Source: Actinomycetales bacterium
GTDB lineage: Bacteria > Actinomycetota > Actinomycetes > S36-B12
DNA length: 64,000 bases
Direction: 5' to 3'
Assembly (NCBI GenBank): GCA_016125355.1
Contig: WGLX01000001.1
Span: 64,137-128,136, forward strand
The notes under the pieces are model-generated. The model saw only the letters and a program-made list of their open reading frames with translations. It did not search any database and had not been told where the DNA came from. Shown here in pieces: positions 9,285 to 18,603 of this stretch. A program made the position numbers and the translations under genes. Numbering within the stretch: position 1 is the first letter of the stretch; each line of letters begins with the position of its first letter.

Positions 9285-10615
9285 GTGGTGCCCTCCCCCG
9301 CGGGGAGGGAGGCGACGAAGCGGGCCCCTCCCGCCGGCGAGTCGGTGATCGTCAGGTCGCCGCCGAGCACGTGCGCCTGCTCCAGGGCGATCGCCAGCCC
9401 GAGCCCGGCCCCCGCCGTCTGCTTCGCCCGGTCTCCCCGACTGAAGGGCTCGAAGAGCCGGTCGCGGATCTCGGGATCGACACCCGGACCGGCGTCATCG
9501 ACCATGATCTGGACGACGCCGGGCTGCCGCTGGATCAGCACCTGGACGACGCCCTGGCCGTGGTGCTGCGCGTTGTCGACGAGGTTGCCGACGATGCGCT
9601 CGAATCGGCGTGCGTCCGTCCGGATGGTGGGTTCGTCGCCGACCACGATGCCGGGATCGATACCCCGCGCCTGGGCCACCTCCCGGCACAGCGCGGCCAC
9701 ATCGGCCGACTCGAACAGCGGCGGATCGTCGTTGCCGATGCGACTGATCTCCAGCAGGTCGAGCAGCATCTGGGACATCCGTCGGACCTGATAGGCGAGC
9801 ACGTCGATGAGGCTGGCCTCCCGCTCGCCGAGCCGGTCGCGCCGGCTCTCGAGCAGTTCGGTCGTGCCGAGCACCGCGGTGAGGGGCGAGCGGAGCTCGT
9901 GGCTGACGTTGCCGGTGAACCGGCGTTCGCGGGCGATCCGGGTCTGCACCGCCTGTGCCATGTCGTTGAAGGAGTCGGCGATCGGGTCGAGGTCGGGGTC
10001 CCCGGTGAGGTCGATCCGGGTGCTCAGCTCGCCGCCCGCGATCCGTTGCGCGCCCTCGCCGAGTCGGCGCACCGGCCCCAGGATGCGCCGGACGGCGGAG
10101 AAGCCGATCACCGCACCCAGGGCCCCCGCGATGAGGGTGAGGGCGACGAGGATCCAGCCACCCCACGTGAGGGTCACATCGAGGTCCCTCAGCGGGAAGA
10201 CCTCGACGTACATGCTGGTGGACACGGGGATCGCGACGGCGTAGAAGGGATCACCGCTGACGCTGAACCGCTGGCTCGCGCCCGTGGGATCGGCGGCCTT
10301 GAGCAGCTCCTGCGGGATCGAATCCGGCTGGACGGTGACGGCCGACGTGTACCAGGTGCCGGCCCGCAGGATCATGGGTTGGGACGTCCCCACCGAGGGA
10401 ATCTGCCCGAGCGTGTCGCTGGGAGACACGCCCGCGTCGAGGTAGGCGGCAACAGCGCGGGAATCCAGTGCGGCCCGCGTCAGTGCGGCGCTCTCCCGCT
10501 GCCCGATGAGGTACCAGCTCGCGAACGCGTAGGTCGTCGCCGAGACCGTGCCGGCCACCACCAGCGACAGCAGTGCGAATGCCAGCGCGACGCGTGTTCG
10601 CAGTCCCAGCCTCAC
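9281..10615 (-). CDS. Sensor histidine kinase
   Basis: A 444-residue membrane kinase. TM1 lies at about residues 10-32, an extracytoplasmic sensor of about 115 residues follows, then TM2 (about 150-175), HAMP and HisKA with the phospho-accepting histidine in NVSHELRSPL. HATPase_c has an N-box (GNLVDNAQHH), a G1 box (DDAGPGVD) and a G2 box (GAGLGLAI). It lies 22 bp downstream of its response-regulator gene and overlaps the lipoprotein gene by 4 bp. The signal is unknown; linkage to a cation pump makes an ionic or envelope stimulus plausible, but that is inference. Confidence 0.92.
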   Translation of the reverse strand: MRLGLRTRVALAFALLSLVVAGTVSATTYAFASWYLIGQRESAALTRAALDSRAVAAYLDAGVSPSDTLGQIPSVGTSQPMILRAGTWYTSAVTVQPDSIPQELLKAADPTGASQRFSVSGDPFYAVAIPVSTSMYVEVFPLRDLDVTLTWGGWILVALTLIAGALGAVIGFSAVRRILGPVRRLGEGAQRIAGGELSTRIDLTGDPDLDPIADSFNDMAQAVQTRIARERRFTGNVSHELRSPLTAVLGTTELLESRRDRLGEREASLIDVLAYQVRRMSQMLLDLLEISRIGNDDPPLFESADVAALCREVAQARGIDPGIVVGDEPTIRTDARRFERIVGNLVDNAQHHGQGVVQVLIQRQPGVVQIMVDDAGPGVDPEIRDRLFEPFSRGDRAKQTAGAGLGLAIALEQAHVLGGDLTITDSPAGGARFVASLPAGEGTT

Positions 10616-10637
10616 GGGTATTGCCTCCCCGGGCGGT

Positions 10638-11327
10638 TCAGGCCTTCATGCGGTAGCCGAAGCCCCGCACTGTGGTGAGCAGCTGCGGATTGGCCGGATC
10701 CTCTTCGATCTTGTTGCGGAGCCGATAGATGAGGTTGTCGACGACCCGACCGTCGCCGGCATTGCCGTAGCCCCACACCTTGCGGAGCAGGTAGTCGCGA
10801 CTGAGCACGCGACCCCGCGCGCTGATGAGCTCGGCCAGCACGTAGAACTCGATCCGGGAGACCGGCACGGCCTCGCCGTTGCGCAGGACCTCCGCAGAAT
10901 CCGGATGGAGCTCGATGGGCCCGCACACCAGCGCCTGCGGGGCCGGCTCCTCCTCCTCGGGCGAGCTCACCCGGCGGATCTGGGTGCGGATGCGCGCCAT
11001 GAGCTCCTTGGCGACGAACGGCTTGGTGACGTAGTCGTCGGCACCGGCCTCGAGGCCTGCCACGACGTCATGGCTGTCGGTCTGTGCGGTGACGATGATG
11101 ATCGGGATCTGACTCGTGGCGCGCAGGCTGCGGACCAGGTCCAGGCCGTGGATGCCCGGCAGCCGGAGGTCGACCAGCACGACGTCGACCTTCTCGTCCA
11201 TCATGAGGAGCAGTCCCTGCTCCGCCGTCACGGCCTCGAGGACTCGATAGCCCTCGTCCTCGAGGTTGGTGCGAAGGACAAGGCGGATCGCGTCGTCGTC
11301 CTCGACGACCATCACGGTACGGACCAT
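10638..11327 (-). CDS. OmpR-family response regulator
   Basis: A 229-residue DNA-binding regulator. The receiver domain (1-120) has the acidic pair in VEDDD, the phosphorylated aspartate in VVLVDLRLPG and the lysine in VTKPF. The winged-helix domain covers about 135-229, with YLLRKVWGYG and the C-terminal TVRGFGYR. The ATG at 11327 was chosen because it starts exactly at the receiver fold; the longer ORF adds 27 unrelated residues. It is the first gene of a leftward run: regulator, kinase, lipoprotein, ATPase. Confidence 0.92.
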   Translation of the reverse strand: MVRTVMVVEDDDAIRLVLRTNLEDEGYRVLEAVTAEQGLLLMMDEKVDVVLVDLRLPGIHGLDLVRSLRATSQIPIIIVTAQTDSHDVVAGLEAGADDYVTKPFVAKELMARIRTQIRRVSSPEEEEPAPQALVCGPIELHPDSAEVLRNGEAVPVSRIEFYVLAELISARGRVLSRDYLLRKVWGYGNAGDGRVVDNLIYRLRNKIEEDPANPQLLTTVRGFGYRMKA

Positions 11328-11470
11328 GTCTCCATTCAACCGTGTCTGTGTCGCGTATGGGTCATCCGGCCCCAAGCCGTGTCCCGAGACGTGACATTCC
11401 TGCGACATTGACCGCGGAACCCACCGCGCGTCCCGCCCTTCGGGGGAAGAGACTGGAGGAGGAGGTCGAC

Positions 11471-12292
11471 ATGACGCGCCTGCAGCCCACGATCACCTTC
11501 GGCGATGACGCTTCCGCGGGAGCGGACATCGCATGGCAGTGGCTGGTGTCCCAGCGGTGGCCGGGCTGGCATGTCGACGTGATCTCGGTGGCCGATCCGC
11601 CTCCGCAGGCCTCGGCCCAGACGCCCGACCTCGTCCCGGCGGGACCCGGGACTCACGATTCACCCCTCGGAAGGCAGGCACCCTCGGCCTGCGGCTTCGA
11701 CGGCATCGAGCTCCGGGCGACGACGGGCGACCCCCGCATGGTCCTGAGCGACGTCGACGCCGGCGGCCTGCTGGTCATCGGTGCCCGGGGACGTGGGCTT
11801 CTCAAGGCCATGCACATCGGCAGTACGGCTGAATGGCTCCTGCAGTGTCCGCTCCAGCCCACCGTCATCGCCCGCCGCGGCGAGCGGGTGCGCTCCGTGG
11901 TGGCCTGCGTCGACGGGTCCCGGCACTCGATGGCCGCAGTCGCGACCCTCGCGGCGCTGCCGTGGATAGCCGACACCACGGTGACCGTCCTGGCGGTGCG
12001 GGACGGCCAGGCGGACACCGCGCGAGCGACGGGCCTCGCCGAGACCGTCCTCCTTCCCACGGGCTGCGTCGTCGAGAGCGCGGTCGTGGACTCCGACCCG
12101 ACCTCCGTGGTGACGACCGTGCGGCACACCTTGATGGGCGAGGTGGAGTCGCGCATGCCGGACCTGGTGGCCGTGGGGACCGCCGGACTGACCGGATGGG
12201 AGCGCGCACGCATCGGCTCGGTCGCCGGGACCCTCGCGCATCACGCTCCGTGCTCGGTGCTCCTGGCCCGGGAGGCGGAGGACCTCTCCTGA
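11471..12292 (+). CDS. Tandem universal stress protein
   Basis: A 273-residue protein with two UspA-type domains. The first ends in the ATP-binding pattern GARGRG with IGST eleven residues on (about residues 98-115); the second has VGTAGLTG and RIGSVAGTLAHHAPCSVLL near the C terminus. The ATG at 11471 is preceded by a strong GGAGGAGGAGG. Such double-domain proteins are typical of actinobacterial dormancy and hypoxia regulons. No DosR-type palindrome was seen upstream. It is divergent from the response-regulator gene. Confidence 0.88.
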   Translation: MTRLQPTITFGDDASAGADIAWQWLVSQRWPGWHVDVISVADPPPQASAQTPDLVPAGPGTHDSPLGRQAPSACGFDGIELRATTGDPRMVLSDVDAGGLLVIGARGRGLLKAMHIGSTAEWLLQCPLQPTVIARRGERVRSVVACVDGSRHSMAAVATLAALPWIADTTVTVLAVRDGQADTARATGLAETVLLPTGCVVESAVVDSDPTSVVTTVRHTLMGEVESRMPDLVAVGTAGLTGWERARIGSVAGTLAHHAPCSVLLAREAEDLS

Positions 12293-12319
12293 TCGTCTCC
12301 GCGGGTCACGGCCCGATCG

Positions 12320-13348
12320 TCACCCGATCTCGTCGACCCGCACCGGGCGGTTCTCGTGCAGGGACACGTTGGCGGCCAATGCGATCCGGGTCACGGCCAG
12401 GGCGTCTTTGGCGTCTGCGGGCGACGGTCCACCGGAACGCAGGTAGTTGCGGAAGCCCTCCCACTCCGCCCGATAGGAGGGCAGGTACCGCTCGAGGAAG
12501 AAGCGGGGCAGCAACTCCGCCGTTGTCCTCTCCCTGGTGAGGGTGCGGCCATAGTGCGTGAGGTGGTTGTCCGACAGCGCCACGCCTCCGGAGCCGAAGG
12601 CCTCGAGTCGCTGGTCGTATCCGTAGACGGCCTCACGGCTGTTGTCGATCGTGGTGAACGTCCCATCAGCGTGCGTGAGGATGACCACGGCCGTGTCCAC
12701 GTCACCGGCCTCCCCAATCCGGGGATCGACGCGCACCGCGCCCCGCGCGAAGACCTCCACGACCTCGGATCCGGTCACGAACCGTGCCATGTCGAAGTCG
12801 TGGATCATCATGTCCATGTAGATCCCACCGCTGACGGCCACGTACTCCGGTGGCGGCGGCGCCGGATCTCGGCTCGTGATGCGCACGAGATGGACATCGC
12901 CGATCGTCCCGTCCAGCACGGACCTGCGGACGGAGAGGTGTCCCGGATCGAACCGCCGGTTGAAGCCGATCATGAAGGGCACGCCCGACTCCTCCACCGC
13001 CGCGACACCGCGTTCCACCTCGGCAAGGTCGAGGCTGAGCGGTTTCTCGCAGAAGATCGCCTTGCCGCTGCGGGAGGCGGCCACCACGAGGTCGACGTGG
13101 GTGTCCGTGCTCGAGCAGATCGCGACGGCGTCGACATCGGAGGCGATGACCTCGTCGATGGTCATCACGGGCGCGCCCGTGGTCGCGGCCACCGCATCGG
13201 CGGCCGCCGGCACCACGTCGGCCACGCCCCCCAGCGCCAGGCCCGCGACATCGCGGGCGATCACGCCGGCGTGCAGCTGTCCGATCCGTCCGCAGCCGAT
13301 GACGCCGATGCGCAAGGGCGTGCTCGGCCCGTCGATTCCCTCAGTCAT
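12320..13348 (-). CDS. Gfo/Idh/MocA oxidoreductase, inositol 2-dehydrogenase-like
   Basis: A 342-residue NAD(P)-dependent dehydrogenase. The Rossmann motif is GVIGCGRIGQLHA at the N terminus and the family signature EKPLSLD is near residue 95. The C-terminal domain has GGIYMDMMIHDFDMARF, with the catalytic lysine supplied by EKP. The pattern is that of myo-inositol 2-dehydrogenases and related sugar or polyol dehydrogenases. It is last in a five-gene leftward run with a mannitol dehydrogenase and an MFS transporter, which supports polyol catabolism. Exact substrate unknown. Confidence 0.82.
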   Translation of the reverse strand: MTEGIDGPSTPLRIGVIGCGRIGQLHAGVIARDVAGLALGGVADVVPAAADAVAATTGAPVMTIDEVIASDVDAVAICSSTDTHVDLVVAASRSGKAIFCEKPLSLDLAEVERGVAAVEESGVPFMIGFNRRFDPGHLSVRRSVLDGTIGDVHLVRITSRDPAPPPPEYVAVSGGIYMDMMIHDFDMARFVTGSEVVEVFARGAVRVDPRIGEAGDVDTAVVILTHADGTFTTIDNSREAVYGYDQRLEAFGSGGVALSDNHLTHYGRTLTRERTTAELLPRFFLERYLPSYRAEWEGFRNYLRSGGPSPADAKDALAVTRIALAANVSLHENRPVRVDEIG

Positions 13349-13382
13349 GCCGTTGCCACCCTTCCCCTCGAACCGGCTCGAC

Positions 13383-13745
13383 TCAGCCCGTGCCGCACAC
13401 GTCAGCCGCCAGATCCCCCGTGATCGCCTCCTCGCCGGCCGCAGGATCGCACACGAGCTCCGGGGACTTCAGGACCCAGATGCCCCCTCCCCTGCGGAAC
13501 AGCAGGGTGTCCGAACGGGACCCTGCTGCGTCACCGCTCAGGGTCGCCGTCACGGTAGCCCAGTCCCCCGAGCACTTCAGCTCGTCGACCGAATCGACCG
13601 TCAGGTAGGACTCCGCCACCATGTGCTCCACCTCGTGGGTCAGTTCGTCGACCGGGCAGGAGGCGTCGACAGCCGAGCCGCCGCAGCCGGTCAAGGACAT
13701 GCCGACGAGGGCGAGCGGGGCCACGAGTCCGACGGGGAATCGCAT
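13383..13745 (-). CDS. Small predicted lipoprotein
   Basis: A 120-residue protein with a lipoprotein signal peptide (lipobox LTGC, cysteine near 21). The mature part contains three further cysteines (SCPVDEL, LKCSGDW, LVCDPAAG) and a terminal VCGTG, so disulfides are likely outside the membrane. I recognise no family. It lies between the MFS and Gfo/Idh/MocA genes on the same strand with gaps of 43 and 34 bp, so it is probably co-transcribed. Confidence 0.72.
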   Translation of the reverse strand: MRFPVGLVAPLALVGMSLTGCGGSAVDASCPVDELTHEVEHMVAESYLTVDSVDELKCSGDWATVTATLSGDAAGSRSDTLLFRRGGGIWVLKSPELVCDPAAGEEAITGDLAADVCGTG

Positions 13746-13788
13746 CGCATCAGCCTGCCATGCGGAGGACGTGGTCGCCCAGCGTGCG

Positions 13789-14964
13789 TCAGGGCGACCG
13801 TCGCAGCGGTCGGGCCGCCGGCGTCACGAGGATCGCCGCGACGGACACCACGGCGACGACGAGAAGCGCGTCGAGCACCCCGAACCGGTCACCCAGGAAG
13901 CCGACGATCGGCGGGCCGGCGAGGAAGGCCACGTATCCGATCGTGGAGACGACGCTGATGCGCAGCGCGGCCCGGCGAGGGTCGTCTGCAGCGGCGGACA
14001 TGCCCACCGGGAAGCCGAGGCTCGCGCCGAGGCCCCAGATCGCCGCACCGAGGAAGGCCAGCGGGGCGCCTCCGAGAACGACCAGGAGGCAGCCCACGAT
14101 GGCCGCCGTGAAGAGCACCCGCAGCACTCCCACTCGACCGTAGCGATCCAGTAAGCGCGGCCCCGCGAGTCGCCCCGCAGTCATGAACGCGAGGAACACG
14201 GCGAGCGCCAGCGCTCCTGCCGCGTTCGCCAGGTCGTGTCCATCGACGAAGGCCACGGCGAGCCAGTCGTTCGCCACGCCCTCGGTGAATGCCGCGGCGA
14301 GCACCATGATGCCGATGAGCAGCGTGCGCGGCTCGAGCCATGCCGAGCGCTGCCGGTCGCGTAGCAGGGGTTCCGCATGGTCCTCGTGAGCGCCGACCGT
14401 CCCTGGCAGGAACCGTGCCGTGCCCCAGGCCACCGCCACCGCGGTGACGATCACCATGATCGGGATCCCCGCTGCGCTCGCGGCAGCGCCGATCAGCGCG
14501 CCGAGGACCGTGCCCCCGCTGAAGGCGGCGTGGAACCACGGCATGATCGATCGCCCTAGCGCCTGCTCGATCACGGAGCCCTCGAGGTTCTGGGCCACGT
14601 CCCAGTTGCCGCTCCCCAGCCCGAAGAGGAACAAGCCCACGGCGACGAGGATCGGGGTGAGCTGAGCCTGCACGGCCAGTGCGGCCAGCAGCATTCCGGG
14701 CAGGGCCACGCCGACGCCGAGCCGGACAGTTCGCGCAGCCCCCAGTCGATGTGCCACGTGACCGGCGAGCGGCAGGCCGATGACGGCGCCCGCGCTCAGG
14801 GCAAGAAGCAGCCAGCCGAGCTGTCCCGGCGTGAGACCGAGCTGCTGCTTGACCCCGGGAAGCCGGGATAGCCACGACGACAGGATGAGGCCGTTGGCCG
14901 CGAACACGACGAGATCGCCGTTCCTCGCGCGGGCGATCTGCTCCGGGGCCAGCGACGACGTCAC
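13789..14964 (-). CDS. MFS transporter
   Basis: A 391-residue membrane protein with about 12 predicted helices in two six-helix halves. It starts with a short cytoplasmic tail and an FAANGLILSSWLSRLPG first helix region typical of small sugar/drug-type MFS carriers. Its start overlaps the stop of the mannitol dehydrogenase gene by 4 bp (ATGA type). Co-transcription with the dehydrogenase suggests uptake of the polyol, but the substrate cannot be read from the sequence. Confidence 0.85.
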   Translation of the reverse strand: MTSSLAPEQIARARNGDLVVFAANGLILSSWLSRLPGVKQQLGLTPGQLGWLLLALSAGAVIGLPLAGHVAHRLGAARTVRLGVGVALPGMLLAALAVQAQLTPILVAVGLFLFGLGSGNWDVAQNLEGSVIEQALGRSIMPWFHAAFSGGTVLGALIGAAASAAGIPIMVIVTAVAVAWGTARFLPGTVGAHEDHAEPLLRDRQRSAWLEPRTLLIGIMVLAAAFTEGVANDWLAVAFVDGHDLANAAGALALAVFLAFMTAGRLAGPRLLDRYGRVGVLRVLFTAAIVGCLLVVLGGAPLAFLGAAIWGLGASLGFPVGMSAAADDPRRAALRISVVSTIGYVAFLAGPPIVGFLGDRFGVLDALLVVAVVSVAAILVTPAARPLRRSP

Positions 14965-16451
14965 GACGGACGGGGGTGGGCCAGCAGGTCGGCGATCGCC
15001 GCGTGCATGCCGCGCTCTGACAGGAGTCGTCGTGCCACCAGGTAGGAGTCACGGAAGGCCTCGTTGCGGGAGAGGTCCCCGAACAACGGCTCGATCTCGA
15101 TGAACGCCGTGGCACGGGCCTCCTCCGCCAGGGCAGCGCTGGTCATCCTCTCCGACATGACGTCGTCCGGGATCTCAGCGGCCGGGAGCCCACCGCGCCC
15201 GATCAACTGCCAGTAGCCGGCCCAGGCGGCGACCATCGCGGCCCCGAGTGGTGCGGGCCGTCCCGCGGCGAGGTTGTCCCGGATGGCGGGCAGCGTGAAC
15301 GTCGCCATCCGATTGGAGCCGTCCGTAGCCAGCCGCACCAGCGTGTCACGCATGCGCGGGTTGCTGAAACGCTCGATGAGCGTGTGCCTATACGCCTCGA
15401 GGTCGATGCCGGGCAGGTCCCCCAGGGTCGGTGCGGCCTCCCGGGTCATGTACGCCATCAGGTAGTCCCGGATCGCCGAATCCGCCATGGCCTCGTCGAC
15501 GAGGACATACCCCTGCGGCGCGCCGAGGTAGGCAATGGCCTGATGGGAGGCGTTGAGGAGGCGGAGCTTCATCAGCTCGTAGGGCTTGACGTCCGCGACG
15601 AACTGCACATCGGCCTGCTCGAGGTCCGGACGGCCATTCGTGAAGTCGTCCTCGATGATCCACTGGGTGAACGGCTCACCCGGCACCGGCCAGGCATCCT
15701 CGATGCCGAACTCGCGCAGGACGGAGGCGCGGTCGTCGTCAGTCGTGGCCGGGGTGATGCGATCGACCATGGCGTTCGGGAAGCTGACCTCCGCGTCGAT
15801 CCACGCCGCAAGATCGGGATCGACGAGCCGGGCCAGGCCGACGATCGTCTGCTGGGCGACGTGCCCATTGCCCTGAAGGTTGTCGCAGGACAGCACCGTG
15901 AACGGCGCCATCCCCGACTCCCTCCGGCGCCGCAGCGCCTCCACGATGTACATGAAGGCGGTCTCGGGATGACGCGGATCGTCCAGGTCGTGCAGCACGG
16001 AGGGATGATCCGGATCGAACGCGCCCGTGGCGGGGTTCTTCAGGTAGCCGCCCTCCGTGACGGTGAGGGTGACGATCCGGACCGCCGGGTCCATCAGGCG
16101 CGCCCACACCGCCTCCGGGTCATCGGGGGCGAACACGTACTCGAGCACCGACCCCACAACGCGCGGCTCCAGTGAGCCATCCGGATGACGAAGGACCAGC
16201 GTGTAGAGGCAGTCTTGCGCTGCCATGACGTCGCGCATGCGGGCGTCCTGCGGAAGGACCCCGACACCGCAGATGCCCCAGTCGAGTCCCGTCCCCGTCT
16301 CCATGAGCCGATCGAGGTACCGCGCCTGGTGCGAGCGATGGAAGTTGCCGAAACCGAAGTGCACGATGCCGACGGACGCCGCCTCCCGGTCGTAGGTGGG
16401 AACCGAGACGCCCGTGAGCTCGCCAAGCGTGGATCGGGAGAGCTTCGTCAT
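14961..16451 (-). CDS. Mannitol 2-dehydrogenase family protein
   Basis: A 496-residue polyol dehydrogenase of the long-chain mannitol dehydrogenase family. The N-terminal NAD-binding part starts with VGIVHFGFGNFHRSHQARYL; the family signature is PNAMVDRITPAT; the catalytic region is KLRLLNASHQAIAYLG, followed by NPRMRDTLVRLATDGSNR. Length matches the family. The ATG at 16451 was chosen because it overlaps the GNAT stop by 4 bp; the longer ORF adds 20 residues. The reaction is interconversion of D-mannitol and D-fructose, or of a related hexuronate pair, with NAD. Confidence 0.87.
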   Translation of the reverse strand: MTKLSRSTLGELTGVSVPTYDREAASVGIVHFGFGNFHRSHQARYLDRLMETGTGLDWGICGVGVLPQDARMRDVMAAQDCLYTLVLRHPDGSLEPRVVGSVLEYVFAPDDPEAVWARLMDPAVRIVTLTVTEGGYLKNPATGAFDPDHPSVLHDLDDPRHPETAFMYIVEALRRRRESGMAPFTVLSCDNLQGNGHVAQQTIVGLARLVDPDLAAWIDAEVSFPNAMVDRITPATTDDDRASVLREFGIEDAWPVPGEPFTQWIIEDDFTNGRPDLEQADVQFVADVKPYELMKLRLLNASHQAIAYLGAPQGYVLVDEAMADSAIRDYLMAYMTREAAPTLGDLPGIDLEAYRHTLIERFSNPRMRDTLVRLATDGSNRMATFTLPAIRDNLAAGRPAPLGAAMVAAWAGYWQLIGRGGLPAAEIPDDVMSERMTSAALAEEARATAFIEIEPLFGDLSRNEAFRDSYLVARRLLSERGMHAAIADLLAHPRPS

Positions 16452-17068
16452 GGCTGCCGCGCTCCGGAGAACGCCTCGTCGAGTGGCGAGTGGGACCGCC
16501 GCAGCCACCACGTCGTCGGTCCGGCAGGAACGTCGACGGTCGTGTCCGGAACGAACCCTCGGCCCGCGTAGAAGTGCTTGTTCGCCGGCTCGGAGGTCTC
16601 CAGCCAGCAGTCCCAGCCGTCCGCCGCCGCCGCGTCGAACCCGGGCTGCAGCACCGCGGTGGCCAGCCCTCTGCCCTGTGCATCGGGGTGGGTCGCCAGC
16701 ACCCCGAGGTACCAGAAGGGCCGCTCCGGAGCGGCCCCCTCAACGGCCTCGTCGTAGGCCATGAGGCGCTGCCAGGCGGCCTCGCCCACCACATCGCGCA
16801 CGTCTGACCACAGCGACGCGTACTCGTTGCTGGGATCCGCCGCCTCTCCACGGCGGTCCCACATGGACACGGCGAGGCCGTCCGCCGCGACCCAGGCGGT
16901 TCCGCGATCGAGTCGCGGGATCAGGAGCGCGTGTGCGAACGCCCGCATGGCGTCACGGTTGCCCGCCCCCATCATGAACGCCCAGGCCCGATCGTCGGCG
17001 AACGCGGCCGCGACCGTCTCGCTCACCGTGTCGCCGTCATCGATGGTCGCCGGCCGCACGTGCGTCAT
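16448..17068 (-). CDS. GNAT family N-acetyltransferase
   Basis: A 206-residue acyltransferase. The acetyl-CoA binding loop is in LGVLATHPDAQGRGLATAVL (about 138-157), the Q/RxxGxG/A motif of GNAT proteins. The C-terminal YAGRGF strand is also typical. It is the first gene of a leftward run overlapping the mannitol dehydrogenase gene by 4 bp. The acceptor is unknown and the reason for the linkage to polyol metabolism is not clear. Confidence 0.82.
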   Translation of the reverse strand: MTHVRPATIDDGDTVSETVAAAFADDRAWAFMMGAGNRDAMRAFAHALLIPRLDRGTAWVAADGLAVSMWDRRGEAADPSNEYASLWSDVRDVVGEAAWQRLMAYDEAVEGAAPERPFWYLGVLATHPDAQGRGLATAVLQPGFDAAAADGWDCWLETSEPANKHFYAGRGFVPDTTVDVPAGPTTWWLRRSHSPLDEAFSGARQP

Positions 17069-17182
17069 GGCAGGAACCTAGCCAACGAGGTGGTCGTCCG
17101 AGTCCGCAGCGCGGGATCGAGTCGGCGGGCGCGCACGCGGGCTTGTAGCAGAATCGAGGAGACCGCGAGCGAGGAGAGGTCG

Positions 17183-18565
17183 ATGGAGAGCTTCGACGTC
17201 GTCGTCATCGGAGGGGGATCCGCGGGCGAACTCCTGTCCACCCTTCTCGCCTCGGCAGGCCGGTCCGTGGCGCTTGTCGAAGGCCTGCGAGTCGGCGGTG
17301 AGTGCCCGTATGTCGCCTGCATGCCCAGCAAGGCCATGCTGCACGGCGCCGAGAGGCATCACAATCAAGCCTCCGAGTGGCTCCCTTCGCAGGGTGCCGC
17401 GTCGGCGGAGGAGGTCGACCACGACGCGGCCTTCGCGGCGTCCGTCCGTCGCCGGGACGAGATCGCCGAGCACCGCGATGACGCGCAGGCCGCGAATGCC
17501 GTGACGTCGCAGGGTGTCACCCTGATCCGCGGATGGGGCCGGGTCCTGCGCGACGGCGTCGTGGTCGCGGCCGCCCGCGAGCTCGGCTACCGCGATCTGG
17601 TCATCGCCACCGGATCGAAACCCGTGGTTCCCGGGATCGAGGGACTGGACCGGGTCCCCACGTGGACCTCGGATGAGGCCCTCTCGATCGAGCAGCGGCC
17701 CGGGTCCGTCCTCATCCTGGGCGGGGGGCCGGTCGGCTGTGAGCTCGCGCAGGTCTTCGCCCGCTTCGGCACGACGACCACCCTCGTGGAGGCGGCACCA
17801 CAGCTGGCGCGGAGCGAACACCCGATGGTGGCGAGCCGGCTGGCTGATGCACTGGCCGCCGACGGGGTCGAGGTGCGGCTGGGCACGAAGGTCGTCGCCA
17901 CCGAGCCGAGCGATCTCGGGGTCCGTGCCCGGCTCGCGGACGACCGCACGATCGAGGCCGAGCACATCGTCCTCGCCGTGGGCAGGAAGCCCGCCTGTGC
18001 CGACCTCGGCCTCGACGTCCTGGGAATCACCCTGGACGACACCGGCGCCGTCGAGGTCGACGACCGCTGCCGCGTCATCGGGCAGGCGAACGTGTGGGCC
18101 GCCGGCGACGCGACGGGCATTGCCCCGTTCACGCACACCGCCAACTACCAGGCCCGCGTCATCCTTGAGAACCTCACCGGCGGCGAGCGGCGGGCCGACT
18201 ACACGGCCATCCCCCGGGCCATCTACACGAATCCGCCCGTAGCCAGCGTCGGGGTCAACACTCCAGGTGACTCCGGGGGTGCGGACCTGATCACCGCCAC
18301 GATGGACCTCGACCAGACGGCGCGCGCCGCCATCGAGGGACCCTCCGGAGGGGTCCTCGTCCTCACGGCCGATCCGGCCCGAGGGGTCCTCGTCGGTGCG
18401 GCCGCGATCGGACCGAAGGCCGATGAGTGGCTGGCCGAGGCAACGCTGGCCATCCGCGCCGAGATCCCGCTCGCGGTGCTCCGCGACGTCGTGCACGCCT
18501 TCCCCACCTACGGGGAGGCGTTCGAACCCCCGTTGCGAGAACTGCTCGCTCAGATCGCGCCCTGA
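17183..18565 (+). CDS. Class I pyridine nucleotide-disulfide oxidoreductase, Lpd-like
   Basis: A 460-residue FAD enzyme. It starts with the FAD Rossmann motif VVVIGGGSAGE, has the redox-active CxxxxC in GGECPYVACMPSK (about residues 37-49), a second nucleotide motif ILGGGPVGCELAQVFARFG and the FAD-binding AAGDAT. In true dihydrolipoamide dehydrogenases the C terminus reads HPTxxE with the catalytic histidine; here it is HAFPTYGE, so the base histidine is phenylalanine while the glutamate remains. This subgroup exists in actinobacteria but its substrate is not known to me. ATG at 17183 follows GAGGAGAGG; the longer ORF start is not supported. Confidence 0.85.
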   Translation: MESFDVVVIGGGSAGELLSTLLASAGRSVALVEGLRVGGECPYVACMPSKAMLHGAERHHNQASEWLPSQGAASAEEVDHDAAFAASVRRRDEIAEHRDDAQAANAVTSQGVTLIRGWGRVLRDGVVVAAARELGYRDLVIATGSKPVVPGIEGLDRVPTWTSDEALSIEQRPGSVLILGGGPVGCELAQVFARFGTTTTLVEAAPQLARSEHPMVASRLADALAADGVEVRLGTKVVATEPSDLGVRARLADDRTIEAEHIVLAVGRKPACADLGLDVLGITLDDTGAVEVDDRCRVIGQANVWAAGDATGIAPFTHTANYQARVILENLTGGERRADYTAIPRAIYTNPPVASVGVNTPGDSGGADLITATMDLDQTARAAIEGPSGGVLVLTADPARGVLVGAAAIGPKADEWLAEATLAIRAEIPLAVLRDVVHAFPTYGEAFEPPLRELLAQIAP

Positions 18566-18603
18566 CGCGTCGCCATGACCGCTTTCGTCCAGGCGGGCGT
18601 GGG

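Noticed and set aside
11328-11470. DosR-type box upstream of the universal stress protein
   Set aside because: No GGGAC-N-GTCCC-like palindrome is present in the region.
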